From the NCBI GenBank assembly GCA_003024985.2, contig PXIH01S0000909.1: DNA of 12,426 nt; one strand, written 5' to 3'. The DNA comes from Euperipatoides rowelli. Lineage: Eukaryota; Onychophora; Udeonychophora; Euonychophora; Peripatopsidae. The notes below the pieces were generated by a model, which did no database searches, was not told where the DNA came from, and saw only the letters and a program-made list of their open reading frames with translations. Positions 8,103 to 12,426 of the stretch are shown here, piece by piece; position 1 is the stretch's first letter; each line of letters begins with the position of its first letter. Both the position numbers and the translations under genes were made by a program.

Positions 8103-8559
8103 GTTGTCAGGCATTTGGCAGATTACATTTATAGGATTGATGTTCAGATCATAAGTTTGGCGTGGGGGTGTCAAGTTAAGAGTTTCACTAACGTTATGGG
8201 GGTCTGTATTTCGCCTATTCTCACGCATTGGGGGAGTCTGAGCCTCCACGGATGGCGTATTCTTTGTTACATTTAGATTTGCTCGTACGGGCGTGCGCAC
8301 TAGTGGTCTAATTACGTTAGTGTTGATTGGAATAGCAGGCCTCTCAGCTACTAGAGCTTCACGCATGCGTATAAATGCAGCTAATTCAGCTTTCAATCTA
8401 CCTATAATTTCTTTATAGCCTACGATTTCTCCATCTTGTTCTCCTAACTCCTCTCTTAAAACCTTTATTATTTTTCCCTTTTTTCAAAGCTATCATGAAA
8501 AGTATTCAAGGCAACACTCGCACTCCTACAGATGCTGGATCCGGGTCTTCGACCGCCAT
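8103..8559 (-). pseudogene. gag: gag N-terminal part, broken
   Basis: The likely gag start is the ATG at 8559-8557 in a good eukaryotic context (ACCATGG). That frame meets TGA at 8508-8506 after 17 codons. A second frame is open from 8483 and carries a charged, helix-prone stretch (KVLREELGEQDGE near 8465-8427) that looks like a short coiled coil. A Pro-, Asn- and Thr-rich section without clear folds follows. An A run beside the TGA at 8486-8484 marks the likely frameshift. The frame then meets TAG at 8102-8100, after which the same frame continues into capsid-like sequence. Gag would form the particle in the cytoplasm. The start is inferred from context and position only. Confidence 0.6.
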
Positions 8560-8970
8560 GGTACTGGATAATCCTTCCTGAGGTTTTAACGTGATGGTCA
8601 GACTATCACTTTCAGACTTATTTCAAAAAAATAAAATTTAGAACAATAAAATTTATATTATTCACACAATTTACACACTACCACAAAAATATGACAAATT
8701 TAAATATATATTAATATAAACTATTTGTGTATGTGCGAGATCTCATATTGAAACTAACCTAACATTCACTGTGGATCTATTATTTTGGTTTTGACAACAA
8801 ACATGCCTATTTTAGAACGTAGTTTAAAATTTAGATATACAGTAACTAGTAGACGCTACAGTGAATTATCAGAAAAATAAATTTAATATAACACAAAAAA
8901 TTTTGAGAGTTTAACTAACTGACTAAATTAACTACTTAGGGCTGCCCTTTACTAATTTAAATAAATCATT
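8560..8970 (-). other. Retrotransposon 5' leader
   Basis: This is about 410 bp between the primer site and the first gag ATG. It is AT-rich and holds repeated aataaaattta-like words near 8628-8654. No open frame or other gene is seen. A packaging signal would be expected here from family knowledge, but none can be recognised by eye. Confidence 0.5.
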
Positions 8971-8982
8971 GTCACGGCACCA
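8971..8982 (-). promoter_or_regulatory. Primer binding site (tRNA primer)
   Basis: On the minus strand this reads TGGTGCCGTGAC. The leading TGG pairs with the CCA end of a tRNA, as LTR elements need to prime minus-strand DNA. The core CCGTGAC resembles the tRNA-Arg primer site known from elements such as 412 and mdg1, allowing one change and one missing base; this assignment is tentative. The gap to the shared LTR edge is 16 bases instead of the usual few, and it contains the N at 8985, so the spacing is not reliable. Confidence 0.72.
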
Positions 8983-8998
8983 AANTTTTATCCCCATA

Positions 8999-9553
8999 TG
9001 TCAGATACTACACTGTAGTAAGGCTTCGTCGGACTAGGATAGCCTATCTCATAGAGTTTACCACCCCCCTATGTTAACTCATTCTATCACGGCACAGGCT
9101 ATTAATTCAGGTAAGCTAATTTACGCCCCAGCTTCACACCACCAGTATAATTAATCTAGACAGTGCCTAATGAAGCGGGGGTCCTGTCACTAATTGAGCC
9201 TACTTTTGACTTAACCTCCATGTCCATACTAATATGAAGTTAATCAGTCGTATGTAAGCGTCACTCAGCGACTAGACCTTAGTTACAACTAGTAAGGGCA
9301 CTTGTGCCGCAACACAAGCGCAAATACTAGACTGCAGCCTAACTTGAGANAACTCCTATTATCTCCGCAGCCTCGGCTTGGGTGGCTCAAGCATGACTCT
9401 ATAATACTGGCACTTCAGGTCCCAACACATCCTGGCTGACATAGATCGGAGGAGTTAGCCCCAGGGAGAAATTACCGAGTAAACATCTTGCCTTCACTAT
9501 TAACCTCTGTCCACGCTTACATGCAAATACACATATCCGACCTTACTCATATA
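8999..9553 (-). repeat. 5' LTR (right copy)
   Basis: This 555-bp partner of the left LTR keeps TGTCAG at its inner end, but its outer CA has become TA (9552-9553). It carries 14 bases near 9225-9238 that the left copy lacks, and one N at 9350. Its inner side faces the primer binding site and its outer side abuts the LINE-like frame. That makes it the 5' LTR of a minus-strand element. A block around 9293-9327, with an inverted repeat CTTGTG/CACAAG, is unchanged between the two copies. Confidence 0.88.
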
Positions 9554-9935
9554 ATATATAGTCAATTTTTAGAAGTGATATGATATAATCAATATTTAAT
9601 GAAGGAGAATTATTGGTAGAAATACTATTGTGAATTGAGGAGCCAATATCTCTGAAGTCAATATTTAAATCATTTGCAAAGTTGGAGAGATGAGATTCAA
9701 TGTTGTTGTTTTTTAATTTTCTTCCAGATAATTCATTTACAACATCCCAGAGTGCTTTAGAGTTATTCTTACCATCGTTCACTTTATCTCTATAATATAT
9801 ACGTTTGTTAGATCTTATAAGTACAGTATATTTAATTTGTTTTGCAACTTTTATAGTTGGACCAGTTATCAATGCCTCCATATTTGAGACTTTTTCTTTA
9901 GATNGATTTTTCTCTTTTATAAGTAATAGGGCGCT
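9554..9935 (-). pseudogene. LINE-like fragment, segment before the RT
   Basis: The frame opens after TAA at 9938-9936 and stays open up to the 5' LTR boundary; the last residues before its stop come from the LTR. It is rich in Lys and Asn and contains RSNKRIYYRDKVND and NNSKALWDVVNELSGRK. This pattern resembles the segment between the endonuclease and reverse transcriptase of LINE-type elements, where 'YY' is followed by 'W..(I/L)N.L.G(R/K)K'. Neither the endonuclease nor the RT is present here. One N at 9904 falls inside the frame. The sudden end at the LTR suggests the LTR element inserted into it. The assignment is by pattern only; another transposon ORF is possible. Confidence 0.5.
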
Positions 9936-10625
9936 TTAGATTGGTCAGTTAATTAGCATTTTTACTGGATAAAAAAAAAACTAATTACAGATTTAATTGG
10001 TACAATAATAATAATAATTTCAAGCCACTGGAACTGAAACACAACACAATATTTTAACAATAAATAAAAAAGGACTTTTGATGGTAGGGGATGTTGTAAT
10101 TGACCACCGTAATCATTTAAAATTTATAAACTGAGGTAGAATGGCCATTTAAAAATAATAAATAGGGTTTAGGTAAGCCTATAAATATATATTTTTTCAT
10201 ATGGGCATATGGCAAGCGACATTATTGATTTTATTACCGTACCGGTATAAATGATGATGTAAGATAATTAAATTTTAAAAATGAGGGGGGAGGTTTGTGT
10301 GTGTGTGTAATATTTTGGATAAAATTAATTTACTGTATGGCACTGAATTTAAAATTGAATAGGCTTACTGTTACTGTTTTTATTTTTGTAAATAAAATTT
10401 ATTATAATTTCTCGGAGATGGGTGCCTGAAAACCTGCTCTAAAGAAGTCCTGATGTTGCTGTCTGCTAATAGTAGGTCTTGTTAGCTGAGATGAAACCAA
10501 CCGTATGCAGTCCCACCGAGAAATAGCCTACTGCCAAAAATCCTCAACAGTTGCTGGGTTCTTGATATAAATTTTGCTGATAACTTTTCCTAGAACATCG
10601 ACTTGAAAAATAAAATGCATTTATT
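9936..10625. other. AT-rich intergenic DNA with simple repeats
   Basis: No gene is recognised in this 690 bp. It contains a TAA-type microsatellite near 10004-10018, a GT run at about 10295-10308 and a GAATGGCCATT palindromic word at 10139-10149 shared with the region past pol. Confidence 0.6.
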
Positions 10626-11003
10626 AATATCTTCTAATGTTTGACTCCTGTTCCAGCACGTCATCACCCAGTAGCCTGAAGACTTCAATATCTTCTAATG
10701 TTTGACTCCTGTTCCAGCACGTCATCACCCAGCAGCCTGAAGACTTCAATATCTTCTAATGTTTGACTCGTGTTCCAGCACGTCATCACCCGGTAGCAAT
10801 ATCTTCTAATGNCCAGCAGCCTGAAGACTTCAATATCTTCTAATGTTTGACTCGTGTTCCAGCACGTCATCACCCGGTAGCAATATCTTCTAATGTTTGA
10901 CTCCTGTTCCAGCACGTCATCACCCAGTAGCCTGAAGACTTCAATATCTTCTAATGTTTGACTCCTGTTCCAGCACGTCATCACCCAGCAGCCTGAAGAC
11001 TTC
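10626..11003. repeat. Minisatellite with 61/61/50-bp higher-order pattern
   Basis: Repeat units begin with aatatcttctaatg at 10626, 10687, 10748, 10798, 10832, 10882 and 10943. Three unit types are seen: A (61 bp, CAGTAG), B (61 bp, CAGCAG) and C (50 bp, GACTCG plus CGGTAGC, lacking the 11-bp CTGAAGACTTC-like end). The order is A B C, then a unit that starts like A or B and, after the N at 10812, ends as B, then C A B. That fits a 172-bp ABC super-repeat with missing DNA at the N. The minus-strand open frame across it arises from the repeat and is not a gene. Confidence 0.93.
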
Positions 11004-11507
11004 AATTTAATAAAATAATATATACAGTATGTAATTAAAGTAACAGCATCCATGTTAAATATAGGAACGGACATCGGCACAATAATAACAAAATTTAATC
11101 TATTTAAAATGGAATAGACTACATTGTTTGATTAAACAGGACCCAATTACAGTATATACCATAAAGGTTTTTCTGTTGATAGGAATTATCTGAATACATT
11201 TTTTGATGTCAAACAGAAAGGTAAACAAAGCATACGGTATTTTTTTGAGTTTGCGTCTGGCGACGTCCATTGGAGGTTAAGGGGAGGAGTCTTATAGTAT
11301 ACTAAAAGATCATATGACATATGAATCTATCCAATAGACATCCTTTTAATGTCAAAGAATCGACAAGGGTTATGTTTAGGCTTCATCTATTGGTAATCTG
11401 AGCTAACCTCTATGTATGTCAATGTCAATCTGTTTTTTTTTTCCCCGTCAGATTTAAAATTTGCACATTTTGATCTACTTGACTTACAAACTTAATTTTT
11501 TTTTTAA
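11004..11507. other. AT-rich intergenic DNA, nothing recognised
   Basis: About 500 bp without a supported frame, RNA gene or clear repeat. Two poly-T runs occur near 11432-11441 and 11495-11506. Confidence 0.6.
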
Positions 11508-11545
11508 ACCAATCACACTTTCGGCGTCTACACTCGTATATAAAG
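11508..11545 (+). promoter_or_regulatory. Possible CCAAT/TATA core promoter
   Basis: A CCAAT word (ccaatcacac, about 11508) lies roughly 30 bases before a strong TATA word (tatataaag, about 11537), the usual spacing of a metazoan core promoter. Downstream, an ATG at 11599 opens a frame of only 16 residues with a basic, Arg/Ser-rich run before TAA at 11647-11649; it could be a first exon or chance. In AT-rich DNA such words arise often by chance, so this is weak. Confidence 0.28.
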
Positions 11546-11786
11546 GGCTTTGTTAATAATAAGGACATATTTTTGCCAGTGGTTAACCCCTACATTGAAT
11601 GACTCCGGAGAAAAGGAGAAGCCGATCTGTATCATATGGTATTGTATAACATCGAAAGTGCATATTAGCGTGTTTAGAAATCTTTAATATTTTTTAATTT
11701 TAAACGAATTTTAATGGAAAAAAATTACATACATTAGATTTAGACATATATATATTGGAAACTATGTTGACTAGGCAGTATTTTCT

Positions 11787-12296
11787 AAATGGCACTTTTG
11801 TATGGCTATAGGTGTCTTGATATTTGATGTAAAACACATTGTACAGCGTGTTTATTACTAATCAACAAATTCAAATGGATATAAACAATATGACAATATC
11901 ACATTGATCATGAATTTGATAAAATCCTTTCCCAATAGGATGTGGATTTTATTTACAAGGATAGATTATTTAAAATATGTACATCTATACAGTATAATAA
12001 GAATAATACTATTAAAAATTATTACATAAAAAGATGTCACAGCATAATAATGTCAGATGATATGAAATTTTTAATATGGCGCTCTTATATGGATACCCTG
12101 TCCTGAACCATAGATGAGGTAAAATCAATCAAAAATTTAGGGGGCACTGTTATATGGATACCTTTTGGATTTCTTTCAGATTGATAAAAAAGTCAAAGTG
12201 CAGTGATGGCGCTCTTCTTCAGCGATGGTGCTATATGCCTACCTATGTTTTGCCAAGAAATAGGGGTGGTGCCCCTATTTGGTGGGGCGCTTTTGG
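11787..12296 (+). repeat. Cluster of degenerate GGCGCT-type motifs
   Basis: Related words recur on one strand: TGGCACTTTTGTATGG (about 11790), TGGCGCTCTTATATGGATAC (about 12077), GGGCACTGTTATATGGATAC (about 12142), TGGCGCTCTTCTTC (about 12207), TGGTGCTATATGCC (about 12226) and GGGCGCTTTTGG (about 12285). The shared core is GG(C/T)(G/A)CT followed by an AT-rich step and often TATGGATACC. The spacing is irregular. I do not recognise the family. Confidence 0.5.
12258..12280. repeat. Perfect hairpin, 9-bp stem and 5-base loop
   Basis: AAATAGGGG (12258-12266) and CCCCTATTT (12272-12280) pair exactly around TGGTG. It sits inside the motif cluster. No T run follows, and in animal DNA it need not be a terminator. 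Confidence 0.8.
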
Positions 12297-12426
12297 TCAG
12301 CAGTCTACGTTACATGCATTCAGTATAAATTAGGCCTATTAAGGAATTTTATCGAATCAGATTGACATTTGCTCTTAACTAATATTTTTTTCATTTTTTT
12401 CAAGTTAATATAAAAATAATTTTTTT

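Larger units (their letters stand above)
22..9553 (-). mobile_element. Decayed Ty3/Gypsy-type LTR retrotransposon, full span
   Basis: The element reads on the minus strand and is about 9.5 kb long. Direct LTR copies lie at both ends, a tRNA-primer site lies inside the right LTR, and the modules follow in the order gag, protease, reverse transcriptase, RNase H, integrase. Integrase after RNase H is the Ty3/Gypsy order (family knowledge). No module is free of frame breaks, and no envelope gene is visible after pol. The bases outside the left LTR (17-21, acata) and outside the right LTR (9554-9558, atata) match at four of five positions and could be a worn target-site duplication. The stretch 565-3329 is unusually long for a 3' untranslated part and may hold later insertions. 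It could also mean that the left LTR belongs to a different copy. The family call is firm; the exact ends are less so. Confidence 0.88.

Noticed and set aside
10626-11003. CRISPR array
   Set aside because: Adjacent units with no unique spacers; the surroundings are eukaryotic.
10685-11080. 131-residue minus-strand repetitive protein
   Set aside because: A by-product of the 61-bp minisatellite; unit length is not a multiple of three, so residues are not conserved between units.
12258-12280. Helitron 3' end or terminator hairpin
   Set aside because: No CTRR tetramer follows the hairpin and no T tract follows it.

Overview
This window looks like AT-rich, repeat-dominated nuclear DNA from an animal, most likely an invertebrate. 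The signs are a decayed Ty3/Gypsy-type LTR retrotransposon on the minus strand, a fragment that resembles a LINE, a 61-bp minisatellite, simple repeats and no intact host gene. There are no bacterial operons, ribosome binding sites, rRNA, tRNA or CRISPR arrays. The taxon cannot be narrowed further from sequence alone.

Layout, left to right: a 3' LTR copy (22-564); about 2.8 kb without a recognisable gene (565-3329), holding short repeats, hairpins, a purine tract, a G12 run, a GC-rich island and a 23-bp tandem repeat; then the internal coding region of the element, read right to left. In biological order (high to low coordinates) this is: 5' LTR (8999-9553), primer binding site (8971-8982), leader (8560-8970), gag with a coiled-coil-like N-terminus, capsid and CCHC zinc knuckle (8559-7245), a basic linker (7297-6887), protease (6822-6402), reverse transcriptase (6417-5659, YLDD at 5750-5739), RNase H (5344-5006), integrase with an intact D,D(35)E triad (4729-4052), and a GPY module with an acidic tail (4051-3330). 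The order PR-RT-RH-IN is that of Ty3/Gypsy. No env is visible. Every module is broken by frameshifts or stops, so the copy cannot act on its own. The two LTRs differ at roughly 7% of aligned positions (hand count), which indicates an old insertion.

Right of the element, a minus-strand open frame (9935-9554) resembles the linker before the reverse transcriptase of a LINE. It stops exactly at the 5' LTR edge, so the LTR element probably landed in an older LINE. Beyond it lie AT-rich DNA, a 61/61/50-bp higher-order minisatellite (10626-11003), a possible CCAAT/TATA core promoter near 11508-11545, and a cluster of degenerate GGCGCT-type motifs ending in a perfect 9-bp hairpin (11787-12296).

The window contains four single N characters, at 8985, 9350, 9904 and 10812. 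Two sit at structurally critical places, the LTR/PBS junction and the minisatellite, so the assembly may be joined or collapsed there. I see no convincing new biological system. The most unusual items are the higher-order minisatellite, the large gene-free 3' part of the retroelement and the motif cluster near the right edge.
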